64,000 nucleotides of DNA from Maricurvus nonylphenolicus (GCF_042854845.1 NZ_AP031498.1:806001-870000); one strand, 5' to 3'. Shown: positions 33,964-43,085, numbered from the stretch's first letter. Notes: a model not told the origin generated them from the letters alone. Translations and numbers: made by a program.

Positions 33964-35763
33964 TTAGAACTGAAAATGTTGTGCGTCTAATGCCATCAGA
34001 CTTTCTGCACCGGCGTTGATAGTTTCCACACAGGTTCTTGTTCTCGGTAACACGTGGTCGAAATAAAATTGCGCCGTTGTTAATTTTGACTGATAGAAGT
34101 CCTTGTCTTCACTACCTTCATCCAGCTTACGTGATGCCGCAGCCGCAGCTTGAGTCCAGAAGTAAGCCAGACAAATGTAACCGGAAAACATAAGGTAACT
34201 CACCGAGGCAGCACCGATTTCGTTGGCATCGGTTAAGGCCTTGTCACCAATCGTTTTGGTCAGTCGATGCCATTCTTCGATTAGCTGATTAAGTTTATTG
34301 ATATAAGGCTTAATCGTTTCATTGCTCGACTCGTTTTGACAAAAAAACTGAATCTGATCGGTAAATGTTTTCAGCATTACACCGCCGGAGCCCAGCACTT
34401 TTCGGCCTAATAAATCCAGTGCCTGTACACCAGTCGTGCCTTCGTACAGCATGGAAATACGGGCGTCCCGTACGTTTTGTTCCATGCCCCATTCACGAAT
34501 ATAGCCGTGACCACCAAAACACTGTAACCCCAAATTGGCGGATTCGAATCCGGTTTCAGAGGCAAAGGCTTTGCCGATAGGGGTCATCAAGTCAAGCAGG
34601 TTTTTGGCTTGCTGGCGTGTTTCTTTATTCTGACCGCGTTCAGATAAATCCAGCTGCTTTGACAGAAAATACACCAGCATGCGATTGCCTTCGGCGAAGG
34701 CTTTTTGTGTTAGCAGCATACGTCTGACATCCGGATGAACGATAATAGGGTCTGCAGGCCCTTGCGGATTTTGTGGTCCATTAGGGGCGCGCATTTGTAA
34801 ACGCTCGCGAGCATAGGCCAGAGATTTCTGAAACCCCAGCTCTGCATGGGCAACCCCTTGAGTCGCAGTAGCAATGCGGGAAGCATTCATAAAGGTAAAC
34901 ATCGCCATTAAGCCGCGATTGACATCGCCTAATAGATAACCGGTGGCGCCGTCAAAATTCATCACGCAGGTCGCGCTGGCTTTAATGCCCATCTTGTGTT
35001 CAATGGAGCCGCAGTACACGCTGTTACGCTCACCTAAATTGCCTTCGGCATCTGACATTACTTTGGGCACGATAAATAACGATATACCTTTTGTGCCCTG
35101 CGGGGCATCGGGCAGGCGGGCCAGCACAATGTGGACAATATTGTCTGTCAGATCGTGCTCGCCGCCGGTAATAAAAATTTTGGTGCCGGTAATGGCATAA
35201 CTTCCATCAGTCTGAGGTTCTGCTTTGGTTCGCAGTAAACCCAGGTCGGTGCCACAGTGAGGCTCTGTCAAACACATGGTGGCATTCCATTCGCCCTCAA
35301 TCAGTTTGCGTTCATACAGATCGCGCTGCTCAGGTGAACCAAAGGCGGCTAGCGTTTCAATAGCTCCAGACTGACCGCCGGTATACAGGGCGAAACCCAT
35401 ATTGGCGGATGCCGCCAGTTCACCGGTGATATGGCTTAAGGAAGAGGGTAGTCCCTGACCACTGTAATCAATATCGCTGGACAGAGAAGGCCAGCCGCCC
35501 TGAGCATATTGCTGATAGGCAGCTTTAAAACCTTTGGGCGTTGTGACCTCGCCATCTTGCCACTGACACTCTTCTTCATCGCCACTGCGATACAGGGGAA
35601 CTAGAGTGTTCTCACAGAGTTTGCCAAACTCTTCCAAAATAGCATCTACGACTTCCGGTGTTGCATCCTCTCCGCCGGGTATAGTGGCGTAGTGATAGCC
35701 GAAATCGAGTACGTCGTTCAAGGCAAAGCGAATGTCGCGTAAGGGGGCTGTGTATTCAGTCAT
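33964..35763 (-). CDS. Acyl-CoA dehydrogenase, 600-residue type
   Basis: This 599-residue protein is an acyl-CoA dehydrogenase of the long form with an extra C-terminal helical domain, as in DmdC-like and FadE5-like members. Features are the N-terminal TEYTAPLRDIRFALNDVLD, the FAD-binding CLTEPHCGTDLG and the catalytic base in MLYEGTTGVQALDLLGRK (Glu441). It catalyses alpha,beta-dehydrogenation of an acyl-CoA, passing electrons to ETF. It is the last gene of the thiolase-MaoC-SDR operon. Chain specificity cannot be read from sequence. Confidence 0.92.
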   Translation of the reverse strand: MTEYTAPLRDIRFALNDVLDFGYHYATIPGGEDATPEVVDAILEEFGKLCENTLVPLYRSGDEEECQWQDGEVTTPKGFKAAYQQYAQGGWPSLSSDIDYSGQGLPSSLSHITGELAASANMGFALYTGGQSGAIETLAAFGSPEQRDLYERKLIEGEWNATMCLTEPHCGTDLGLLRTKAEPQTDGSYAITGTKIFITGGEHDLTDNIVHIVLARLPDAPQGTKGISLFIVPKVMSDAEGNLGERNSVYCGSIEHKMGIKASATCVMNFDGATGYLLGDVNRGLMAMFTFMNASRIATATQGVAHAELGFQKSLAYARERLQMRAPNGPQNPQGPADPIIVHPDVRRMLLTQKAFAEGNRMLVYFLSKQLDLSERGQNKETRQQAKNLLDLMTPIGKAFASETGFESANLGLQCFGGHGYIREWGMEQNVRDARISMLYEGTTGVQALDLLGRKVLGSGGVMLKTFTDQIQFFCQNESSNETIKPYINKLNQLIEEWHRLTKTIGDKALTDANEIGAASVSYLMFSGYICLAYFWTQAAAAASRKLDEGSEDKDFYQSKLTTAQFYFDHVLPRTRTCVETINAGAESLMALDAQHFQF

Positions 35764-35798
35764 AATATCTAACCTTTATCGTTACCCGAAGAATGGTA

Positions 35799-36725
35799 TT
35801 AGCTATTCGGCAGTTCTATGCCGTGGTGTTGCATGGCTTGCAGGGCAAACTTCATGGATTGTTCACTGGCGGCTTGCATTTCTTTTTCACCCTCACGGGC
35901 ATAAATTGCTTCAGTGTTTGCCTGTACGGCTTCAGGGGTAAGTTGGTCCGGTGCAATATAGGTACCCTGGGTTTCATAGAGGTGAGTACTGGCAAAACCG
36001 CCGGCACCGGCACAGAGGATCTGACGATTGGGGGCATCTTCAGCGCAGAGTGTCATTACACCAGCCGCGACCACCTCGGGTGTCATCAGTTCGAACATTT
36101 CCTTGGGGATAAGTTCTTCGGTCATGCGAGTACCCGCCGCAGGTGCCAAGGCATTGACCTTGATATTATGTTTCGCGCCTTCAATCACCAGTGTATTCAT
36201 TAAGCCCAGTACCGCCATTTTGGCGGCGCCGTAGTTGGCCTGGCCGAAGTTGCCATACATACCACTGCCGGAAGTGGTCATGACGATACGGCCATAACTT
36301 TGTTCACGCATAATATCCCACACGGCTTTAGTGCAGTTGACCGAACCCATCAGGTGAACATCCATCACCAATCGAAAATCATCCAGTGACATTTTGCTGA
36401 AGGTTTTATCCCGTAAAATCCCGGCGTTATTAATCAGGATGTCTACACGGCCCCAGCGCGCCATGGTTTGCTGAACCATATCCTGCACTTCAGTAAAGTC
36501 GGCGACATTGGCATCGTGTGCCATAGCTTCACCGCCGCGCTCTTCAATTAATTTCACAACAGCTTGCGCTGCTTCTGAAGACTGGCCGCTGCCATCGCGT
36601 GAACCGCCCAGATCATTAATGACAACTTTGGCCCCTCGTTCAGCAAGAAACAGGGCATGGGCTTTGCCTAAACCATTTCCGGCACCGGTGACAATAGCCA
36701 CCTGATTATCGAATCGAATACTCAT
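35799..36725 (-). CDS. SDR dehydrogenase, peroxisomal MFE2-like
   Basis: This 308-residue short-chain dehydrogenase has the cofactor motif VTGAGNGLGKAH (12-23), NNAG at 99-102, and the catalytic Ser-Tyr-Lys set with Tyr165 and Lys169 in NYGAAK. An aspartate at NDLGG favours NAD. The sequence resembles the dehydrogenase part of HSD17B4/MFE2, which oxidises (3R)-hydroxyacyl-CoA. With the MaoC hydratase next to it, this makes a D-specific beta-oxidation branch. It lies 29 bases after the MaoC gene. Confidence 0.9.
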   Translation of the reverse strand: MSIRFDNQVAIVTGAGNGLGKAHALFLAERGAKVVINDLGGSRDGSGQSSEAAQAVVKLIEERGGEAMAHDANVADFTEVQDMVQQTMARWGRVDILINNAGILRDKTFSKMSLDDFRLVMDVHLMGSVNCTKAVWDIMREQSYGRIVMTTSGSGMYGNFGQANYGAAKMAVLGLMNTLVIEGAKHNIKVNALAPAAGTRMTEELIPKEMFELMTPEVVAAGVMTLCAEDAPNRQILCAGAGGFASTHLYETQGTYIAPDQLTPEAVQANTEAIYAREGEKEMQAASEQSMKFALQAMQHHGIELPNS

Positions 36726-36754
36726 AACGTTAAACCTTTAATTAATCTCTCTCG

Positions 36755-37210
36755 TTAGGCGATGACTAGGCATAACCATTCGGCAATCATTGCAGGGGTA
36801 TTTTCGCCTTCAATCTCAACCGTAACGCTGTAGGTCAACAGATGTTGGCCAGGGGCCTTTTCGTCAACTTCTGTAATACTGGCTTGCGCTCGAATACGGG
36901 CGCCCATTTTTACCGGGTTGAGAAAACGAATTTTGTTAAAACCATAATTCAGACCCATTTTCATGCCGTCGACTTTTACAGAAAAACTTTCCGCAAAGTG
37001 GGCGATCAGCGACAGCGTCAACATGCCGTGGGCGATAGTGCCACCGAAAGGTGTCTCAGCGGCTTTTACTGGATCAACATGAATAAATTGATGATCCAGT
37101 GTGGTGTCAGCAAACTGGTTAACCTGCTCCTGAGTCACCTCAAACCATTCACTGGGTTCTGATTGATGACCAACCAGCGACGGCAACTCATGACTTTTTA
37201 CTGCGTTCAT
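36755..37210 (-). CDS. MaoC-family (R)-enoyl-CoA hydratase
   Basis: This 151-residue hot-dog-fold protein has the MaoC/NodN hydratase pair Asp39 and His44 in TTLDHQFIHVD, followed by FGGTIAHGMLTLS. These residues hydrate trans-2-enoyl-CoA to (3R)-hydroxyacyl-CoA. It is the partner of the following SDR gene and lies 12 bases after the thiolase gene. Length is typical. Confidence 0.92.
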   Translation of the reverse strand: MNAVKSHELPSLVGHQSEPSEWFEVTQEQVNQFADTTLDHQFIHVDPVKAAETPFGGTIAHGMLTLSLIAHFAESFSVKVDGMKMGLNYGFNKIRFLNPVKMGARIRAQASITEVDEKAPGQHLLTYSVTVEIEGENTPAMIAEWLCLVIA

Positions 37211-37222
37211 TGCTATCGCTCG

Positions 37223-38428
37223 TTAAAAAATTTCAAAAAGACCGGCAGCGCCCATACCGGCACCGACACACATGGTGACGACGGCGTACTTAACACCGCG
37301 GCGTTTACCTTCTAACAATACATGGCCCACAGAGCGCGCGCCGGTCATGCCGTAGGGGTGGCCAATGGCAATCGCGCCGCCGTTTACATTGTATTTTTCT
37401 GGATCGATACCCAGTTCATCACGGCAGTACAAACACTGAGAGGCAAAGGCTTCGTTTAATTCCCACAAACCAATGTCATCAATGCTCAGACCTGCACGTT
37501 GTAGCAGTCGAGGTACGGCAAGCACGGGGCCAATGCCCATTTCATCGGGCTCACAACCGGCGGTGGCAAAGCCACGGAAAGCGCCGAGAGGTTGCAGGTT
37601 CTGGCGTGCGGCTTCTGCCGCTTCCATCATAATGACGGTGCTGGCGCCGTCGGACATTTGGCTGGAGTTACCGGCGGTGACGGTTTTTCCCGCTTTGATG
37701 GTCATGCCATCTTTAAAGACTGGTGCCAGAGCGCTTAAGGATTCGAGGGTGGTATCCGGGCGGTTACATTCATCGCGGCTGACTGTGTGTTTGACTAGTT
37801 CAGTCTCGCCACTGTTTTTATCAAACTTGGCCCACTCAACAGCAAGCGGCACAATTTCTTCATCAAACAAACGGGCTTCTTGCGCCGCTGCATTACGCAT
37901 CTGGCTTTGCAGGGCGTATTCATCCTGCGCCTCGCGGCTGATGTTGTAACGTTCGGCGACCACTTCGGCGGTTTCCAGCATCGACATCCACAACGCCGGG
38001 TGCGTTTTCATCAGTTCCGGTTCCACCAACTTATGCATATTCATCTTGCCCGACATTTGCACCATGGAGATGGATTCCACACCGCCGGTGGCCAAGACGG
38101 GTACTCCTTCATTGATAATACGGCCAGCTCCAAAGGCGATGGCTTGCAAACCGGAAGAACAGTAACGGTTTACCGTAACGCCCGAGTTGCTGACGGGGCA
38201 GCCCGCTTTAATGGCGGCGTTGCGACCAATATTGGATCCCGTTGCACCTTCTGGCAGGCCGACACCGAGAATCACATCTTCTACTTGCTCAGCAGAGATA
38301 CCTGCACGGCTAATGGCGTGTTGCAGGGTATGGCCAGCCAGGGTTACCGGGTGGGTGTTGTTAAAACTTCCGCGGACGGCTTTGGTCATCCCGGTGCGTG
38401 CGGTGGATACGATAACGGCTTCGCGCAT
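37223..38428 (-). CDS. Acetyl-CoA acyltransferase (thiolase)
   Basis: This 401-residue thiolase has the acyl-carrying Cys90 in NRYCSSGLQAIA, GGAIAIGHPYGMTGAR with the active-site histidine and CVGAGMGAAG with the second cysteine. It cleaves 3-ketoacyl-CoA, the last step of the cycle made by the genes downstream. I chose the ATG at 38428 (MREAVIVSTARTG); the frame is open further upstream to 38629 but that part has no thiolase similarity and crosses an operator. A TetR-type operator lies 85 bases upstream. Confidence 0.93.
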   Translation of the reverse strand: MREAVIVSTARTGMTKAVRGSFNNTHPVTLAGHTLQHAISRAGISAEQVEDVILGVGLPEGATGSNIGRNAAIKAGCPVSNSGVTVNRYCSSGLQAIAFGAGRIINEGVPVLATGGVESISMVQMSGKMNMHKLVEPELMKTHPALWMSMLETAEVVAERYNISREAQDEYALQSQMRNAAAQEARLFDEEIVPLAVEWAKFDKNSGETELVKHTVSRDECNRPDTTLESLSALAPVFKDGMTIKAGKTVTAGNSSQMSDGASTVIMMEAAEAARQNLQPLGAFRGFATAGCEPDEMGIGPVLAVPRLLQRAGLSIDDIGLWELNEAFASQCLYCRDELGIDPEKYNVNGGAIAIGHPYGMTGARSVGHVLLEGKRRGVKYAVVTMCVGAGMGAAGLFEIF

Positions 38429-38512
38429 AGGTCTGTTCTCAGGTAAACGGTATGGAGTTATTAAAACGATTGCTCTTATGCTTTTGCTTGGCTCCTGTGG
38501 GTATAAATATAC

Positions 38513-38529
38513 TTGTTTGAAGCAAGCAA
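38513..38529. promoter_or_regulatory. Operator box 1 (TTGTTTG-N3-CAAGCAA)
   Basis: TTGTTTG at 38513-38519 and CAAGCAA at 38523-38529 form an inverted repeat with one mismatch, three bases apart. It lies between the divergent thiolase and TetR genes. On the minus strand a TATATT follows directly. The same box is found at 39459 and 40476. Confidence 0.7.
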
Positions 38530-38650
38530 ATAAAACTATAGCGGTTTTTTTTAGGCTTGCCAAGCCAGGCGGTTTACCGGGAGCTGCCTTGACCCGGCTC
38601 GGTTGATACGGTTTACTTGCGCGAAACAACTGTATTCAGCCTTAATCTCT

Positions 38651-39307
38651 ATGTCGTCAACGCCAACTTCCGAATCCTCTACCACGCCTGTAAAAGCTCA
38701 GCGCCGAACTCACCTTGAGCGTACAGAGCTCTCTGACAGTCGCATGTTTGAGGCAACCGAAGCCTTGATTCTTGAGGTGGGCACGCAAAAAACCACCTTG
38801 AAAGAAGTGGGGGAGCGTGCCGGTTATAGTCGTGGGCTGGCAAACTCCCGCTTTGGTAACAAAGAGACGTTGTTTCTGAAGCTTGCAGATCGCTGTCGCG
38901 ATATCTGGGTGGAAGAGGTGCAGAGTGTAGCCGGGAATAAGCAGGGCCTGGCGGCATTAGTCAGCCGGATGGACGCCATTGCCTCCTATGTTAATCAGTA
39001 TCCGGATGATGCCCGGGTGATGTATATCCTCTGGTTTGAATCCGTGGGTTCCTCCTCGGCGATGAAAGAAGGCTTGGCGGCGTTTCACCGCCAGGCCCGC
39101 AGGGATATTAAGCGCCTGGTCGAGCAAGCGCTGGACAATGGTGAGATAGCCGAGGATATCGATGCGGATCATTTCGCCATGCATTTTATTTCCACCATGT
39201 TTGGCCTGAGTTACCAGTGGGTGGTTAACCCAGAGTCTGTGGATATCGCCAGCTTGATGGGCGATATTAAGCGTCAGATGTTACTGATCTTGCGTCCAAC
39301 GGCATGA
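38651..39307 (+). CDS. TetR-family transcriptional regulator of the beta-oxidation genes
   Basis: This 218-residue protein has a TetR helix-turn-helix (about residues 22-70: SDSRMFEATEALILEVG, LKEVGERAGYSRGLANSRFGNKETLF) and a helical ligand domain. It is divergent from the thiolase operon, with operator box 1 between them, and box 2 and 3 lie downstream. It probably represses fatty-acid degradation and is relieved by an acyl-CoA, as FadR-like TetR proteins are. The ATG at 38651 is used; an upstream TTG reading from 38603 would add 16 residues. Confidence 0.88.
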   Translation: MSSTPTSESSTTPVKAQRRTHLERTELSDSRMFEATEALILEVGTQKTTLKEVGERAGYSRGLANSRFGNKETLFLKLADRCRDIWVEEVQSVAGNKQGLAALVSRMDAIASYVNQYPDDARVMYILWFESVGSSSAMKEGLAAFHRQARRDIKRLVEQALDNGEIAEDIDADHFAMHFISTMFGLSYQWVVNPESVDIASLMGDIKRQMLLILRPTA

Positions 39308-39458
39308 TTGCCGAGCAGTGAAACCTGCTTTAACTTTTCTATCCTTTTCAATCGGTTAGCACTTTTTATGGTGCGATCCGAACGAACTTACGCGGTTAAG
39401 AGAAAATTTTCTTATTGACTTATCGTTAAGCGAGCGATAATTTTATTTAAAAATATAC

Positions 39459-39475
39459 TTGTTTGAGGCAAGCAA
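39459..39475. promoter_or_regulatory. Operator box 2 (TTGTTTG-N3-CAAGCAA)
   Basis: The box has the same half-sites and spacing as box 1, with N3 being AGG. It lies 36 bases before the crotonase start at 39512, and CATAGT about ten bases downstream could be the -10. This links the crotonase to the thiolase regulon. Confidence 0.7.
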
Positions 39476-39511
39476 ATTTCTTCTGGCATAGTCTCAGTAA
39501 AGGATTCCGAC

Positions 39512-40342
39512 ATGAATAATCTGGCGGGCCAACGCCCATTGGAACAAACCGAATGTAAGCGTCTAGTGCTGGAACGAGACGGCAAAACCTTGATTGTTCA
39601 TCTCAGTACCGGCCATAAAGCCAATGCCTTTTGCCTGGAAACCATGCAGGAATTGACGTTGTTGGCCAATGCGGTTGCAGAGGATATGGATATCGCGGCA
39701 GTGATTCTTACCGGGCAGCCGCAGATCTTCAGTGCCGGTATGAACCTGAGTGACCCCAGTGTGCTGGATCCAGCCAGTGTAGATCTGCAGCAATTACGCC
39801 GTGGGGCCGCGATCGGTGCCAAGATGTGCCGGGCCTGGGAAGAGATTGAGGCAATCACGATTTCTGCCATTGAAGGTGTTTGTGTCGGTGCCGGTGTGGC
39901 GCTGTCCTTAGCACTGGATTTACGCGTGTGCGCACAAGTCAGTGTTCTGTATGTGCCTGAAATTGAAAGGGGCATGAATATGAGCTGGCAAAGTGTACCG
40001 CGAAGTGTGAATTTAATTGGCCCGGCAAAAACCAAAAGAATGTTTGCTCTGGCCGAGAAGGTATCGGCTCGGCAGGCTTTCGATTGGGGTTGGGCTGATT
40101 ATCTCAGTGAACCGGGTAAGTCTCTTGAAAAGGCTCTGGAGATTGCAAAGGGCGTTGAAAAACTGCCTCCGATTTCAGTGCGCATGTGCAAGCAATCCAT
40201 CAATGTCGCGGCAAATGCGCTTAACCATGCGGTGAGTTATATGGATGCTGATCAACTGGTAGTAACTCAGCACAGTGAGGATTATCAGGAGGGGATTCAA
40301 TCGTTTTTGGAAAAACGTGATCCCCATTATCAAGGTAAATAA
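39512..40342 (+). CDS. Enoyl-CoA hydratase/isomerase (crotonase) family protein
   Basis: This 276-residue crotonase has FSAGMNLSD and GVCVGAGVALSLALDLRV. The first catalytic glutamate of hydratases (in GGGxE) is a hydrophobic residue here, while a glutamate is kept in VPEIERGM. This pattern is more common in enoyl-CoA isomerases and other crotonases than in hydratases. It probably handles a double bond of the substrate degraded by the thiolase operon. Operator box 2 lies upstream, and a hairpin follows. Confidence 0.8.
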   Translation: MNNLAGQRPLEQTECKRLVLERDGKTLIVHLSTGHKANAFCLETMQELTLLANAVAEDMDIAAVILTGQPQIFSAGMNLSDPSVLDPASVDLQQLRRGAAIGAKMCRAWEEIEAITISAIEGVCVGAGVALSLALDLRVCAQVSVLYVPEIERGMNMSWQSVPRSVNLIGPAKTKRMFALAEKVSARQAFDWGWADYLSEPGKSLEKALEIAKGVEKLPPISVRMCKQSINVAANALNHAVSYMDADQLVVTQHSEDYQEGIQSFLEKRDPHYQGK

Positions 40343-40345
40343 CAA

Positions 40346-40366
40346 GGCAGCGTAAATAACGCTGCC
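40346..40366 (+). terminator. Hairpin after the crotonase gene
   Basis: GGCAGCGT (40346-40353) and ACGCTGCC (40359-40366) form a perfect eight-base-pair stem with a five-base loop just after the stop. No T run follows. Confidence 0.6.
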
Positions 40367-40475
40367 ATCCTGGCTTGAATGCGATTCTGATGTTCAAGCC
40401 ACAGTAAATGAATTGAAGTAAATCCGACGGGACTAGGTGTTTCCGGTCTGGGGGGGATTGCGCCTAAAAACATAT

Positions 40476-40492
40476 TTGTTTGCGTCAAGCAA
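40476..40492. promoter_or_regulatory. Operator box 3 (TTGTTTG-N3-CAAGCAA)
   Basis: This third copy has N3 as CGT and a TATATT a few bases downstream on the plus strand. It stands before an apparent acyl-CoA ligase remnant at 40530, suggesting that the ligase belonged to the same regulon. Confidence 0.65.
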
Positions 40493-40529
40493 TTATATTT
40501 TTAGGCGTATTTTTGTAGAGAGGCAAAGC

Positions 40530-40700
40530 ATGTTGATCACTCAGATCATTGAGCGTAACGCTCAAATTTATAACCAACAGTCGGCATTGCTGGAACTGAA
40601 TTCGATCGATATTTGGAATCTTTCTTTGCGGTCTTTATGCGTTTTACGAGGTATGAGACTAGCTTGTCGACTTTTCCCCAAGTCGCTGAACGCGGAATAA
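40530..40700 (+). pseudogene. Remnant of an acyl-CoA ligase (AMP-binding), N-terminus only
   Basis: An ATG at 40530, with GAGAGG seven bases upstream, opens a short frame whose first 24 residues (MLITQIIERNAQIYNQQSA and the next few) have the pattern of the start of AMP-binding acyl-CoA ligases. The similarity then stops and the frame ends at 40700, with no adenylation motif. It looks like a deletion remnant. The 40343-40845 interval otherwise holds only a hairpin, operator box 3, a palindrome at 40756 and the leader of the next TBDR. It could also be a short functional peptide; I consider that less likely. Confidence 0.45.
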
Positions 40701-40755
40701 ATTATTTATGAACCCTATCAATACAGGAGGACCTTTCTGACTGCGATAAACCCAG

Positions 40756-40770
40756 TATGTGACTCACATA
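40756..40770. promoter_or_regulatory. Perfect 15-base palindrome before receptor 3
   Basis: TATGTGA and TCACATA flank a single C. It lies 76 bases before the receptor start at 40846 and differs from both other operator types of the window. The half-sites look CRP-like, but the spacing of one base instead of six does not fit CRP. Confidence 0.5.
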
Positions 40771-40845
40771 GAAAATAGAGTGAAAACAGAGAGAAAGCAG
40801 ATCGAAAACACGACGTATTATAAAAATATCTGAAGAGAGCGTTCT

Positions 40846-43074
40846 ATGAAAAATTTAACTGAAATCTATCCTCGTCTTGGCAGTCATACCAGTGTTCTTA
40901 CGCTGGGATTGGTACTGGCAGGTACTGGTTTTAGCTCGGTAGCTGAAAATGCTGGAGGCAATGCATTATCAGCCTTGTTGGAAGAAGTGGTTGTTACCGC
41001 GCGTAAGCGGGAAGAGTCAGCACAGGATGTCCCTCTGTCGGTCAGCGCTTATGGCAGTGATCAGCTGGAGGCGATGAAAGTTCGAGATCTCACCAGTTTG
41101 TCTGTGGGTATGCCCAATGTTGCGTTGGATGATGTGGGGACGACAAAAGGTACGGCAAATTTTTCTATTCGCGGTTTGGGGGTTAACAGCTCAATTCCCT
41201 CCATTGATCCTACCGTTGGTGTGTTTGTTGATGGCGTTTATATGGGCCTCAATAACGGTATTATTTTTGATACCTTCGATTTGGAAAGCGTCGAAGTGCT
41301 GCGTGGTCCACAGGGTATTCTGTTTGGGCGCAACGTTACCGGTGGTGCGGTTCTGCTAAATACTAAATTGCCCGGTCAGGAATTTGAAGCCAGTGCGCGC
41401 GTAACCCTTGAGGGTGGCGGGGAAGGCCTGAATAAATATGTGATGGCTAATGTCAGTGGGCCGCTGACGGAAACGCTGGCGGCAAAATTGGCCGTCTATA
41501 CCAATGATGACGATGGCTGGTTTAAAAACGAGGCGACGGGTAAAGAGCATGGTAAGGCGGATACCGATATGGCCCGTGCAACCCTGGCTTGGGATGTCAG
41601 TGAAGACCTTAGCATTGTTGTCCGTTATGAATACAGTGAATCAGAGAATGACGGTCCTGCAGCGCAAAACCATACCAATGCGTCTGGTGTGAATCCTACC
41701 CTTGCCTTTGGTCAGCCAACCTTTGATCGTGACAGTCACAAGTTCGCGATTAATGAAACCGGCTATTTAAATTCTCGCACTAATTTCTTCAGTACTCAGG
41801 TTGATTGGGATGTGGGCTTCGGTAATGGCACCGTTACCAATATCTTTGGCTGGCGTGACTATACGTCAGAAGCCCTGCTGGATGTTGATGGCACCGCGCT
41901 TTCTATTTTTCATTCTCAGGCGTGGACCGATGCCGAGCAGTTTAGTAACGAATTACGTTACGCCGGAACATTTAACGATAACCTGACGCTGACCACGGGT
42001 TTGTATTACTTCACCAACGAAATTAATTACTCAGAGCGTCGACTCATTAGCGGCGGCACAACCACCCAAGACGGCGGCGGTGATTATGATGTTGAATCCA
42101 TGGGTGTCTTTATTGCCGGCGATTATGATGTTACAGAAAATCTTACCCTCTCGGCAGGTGCCCGTTATACCAAAGAGGAAAAAGAAGCTGACATCGCATC
42201 TCTGAATCTTAATGTTAACTCGCCCTGTAATGTTGTAAGCGGCACCTGCGACTTTGACTTCCAGGATGATGAAGAATGGACCAGCTTTTCACCCAAATTG
42301 GGCTTCAACTATCACATCAGTGAAGAGGTCAATGTGTATGGTCACTGGTCTCGCGGTTTCCGTTCGGGTGGTTATAACCTGCGTAATACCGCAACCGATC
42401 CAGATAATGGCCCGGGTCCTTTCGACGAGGAGCAGGTGGACAGTTTCGAGCTGGGCTTCAAAATGTCGCTGGGTGAGCGCGGTCGTTTAAACGGTGCGAT
42501 CTTCTACAACGACATTCAGGATATGCAGCGGGAAATTAATGAGGCGGACGGACTTGGCGTTGTTCAAATTATACGTAATACGGCGGATGCTGAGCTATAC
42601 GGCATAGAGTTGGATAGTACCTACGCCTTGACCGATCAGCTGGTTTTAACCGCGTCAATCGGCTGGCTCAATGCTGAATATACCGATGTCAGCTTCGATC
42701 TGAACGGTGATGGCAATGTCGACAGTCTGGATGAGAAGCTTGATATCCCCCGTGCCGCAGAGCTTACTTACAGTGTTGGCTTGACCCATGAAATGCCAAT
42801 CGGCGACTGGGGCTCCATGTCATCACGTATTAATTACGCCTACCGTGATGATTCGGCCTATACCGATAACAATCTCGGTTATATCGATACTCAGAGAATT
42901 TTGGATGTGGGTGTTGATTTCTACTCTAATGACGATCACTGGGTGATTGGTCTATACGGTAAAAACTTAAAAGATGAAGTGAAGCATGGTGGCGATACAC
43001 AGTTATCTTTTGGGACGTTTTCGCCGTTAAGTAAAGGAACAACATACGGCGTTGAGGTGACTTACAACTACTAA
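40846..43074 (+). CDS. TonB-dependent outer-membrane receptor 3
   Basis: This 742-residue protein has a signal peptide (about residues 1-35), a TonB-box-like LEEVVVTARKR segment, a plug (VDGVYMGLNNG, EVLRGPQGILFGRNVTGGA) and a beta-barrel ending in GVEVTYNY. It belongs to the same broad family as the receptors at 6602 and 15618 but is a distant relative. A DLNGDGNVDSLDEK segment near residues 622-635 has the spacing of a calcium-binding EF/dockerin-type loop. It follows the crotonase and ligase-remnant region; a palindrome lies in its leader. Substrate unknown. Confidence 0.93.
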   Translation: MKNLTEIYPRLGSHTSVLTLGLVLAGTGFSSVAENAGGNALSALLEEVVVTARKREESAQDVPLSVSAYGSDQLEAMKVRDLTSLSVGMPNVALDDVGTTKGTANFSIRGLGVNSSIPSIDPTVGVFVDGVYMGLNNGIIFDTFDLESVEVLRGPQGILFGRNVTGGAVLLNTKLPGQEFEASARVTLEGGGEGLNKYVMANVSGPLTETLAAKLAVYTNDDDGWFKNEATGKEHGKADTDMARATLAWDVSEDLSIVVRYEYSESENDGPAAQNHTNASGVNPTLAFGQPTFDRDSHKFAINETGYLNSRTNFFSTQVDWDVGFGNGTVTNIFGWRDYTSEALLDVDGTALSIFHSQAWTDAEQFSNELRYAGTFNDNLTLTTGLYYFTNEINYSERRLISGGTTTQDGGGDYDVESMGVFIAGDYDVTENLTLSAGARYTKEEKEADIASLNLNVNSPCNVVSGTCDFDFQDDEEWTSFSPKLGFNYHISEEVNVYGHWSRGFRSGGYNLRNTATDPDNGPGPFDEEQVDSFELGFKMSLGERGRLNGAIFYNDIQDMQREINEADGLGVVQIIRNTADAELYGIELDSTYALTDQLVLTASIGWLNAEYTDVSFDLNGDGNVDSLDEKLDIPRAAELTYSVGLTHEMPIGDWGSMSSRINYAYRDDSAYTDNNLGYIDTQRILDVGVDFYSNDDHWVIGLYGKNLKDEVKHGGDTQLSFGTFSPLSKGTTYGVEVTYNY

Positions 43075-43085
43075 TGCTTAAACTG

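Noticed and set aside
38429..38629. N-terminal extension of the thiolase
   Set aside because: The extension covers the intergenic operator and has no thiolase similarity; the canonical MREAVIVSTARTG start is at 38428.
40756..40770. CRP binding site
   Set aside because: TGTGA and TCACA half-sites are one base apart; CRP needs six.
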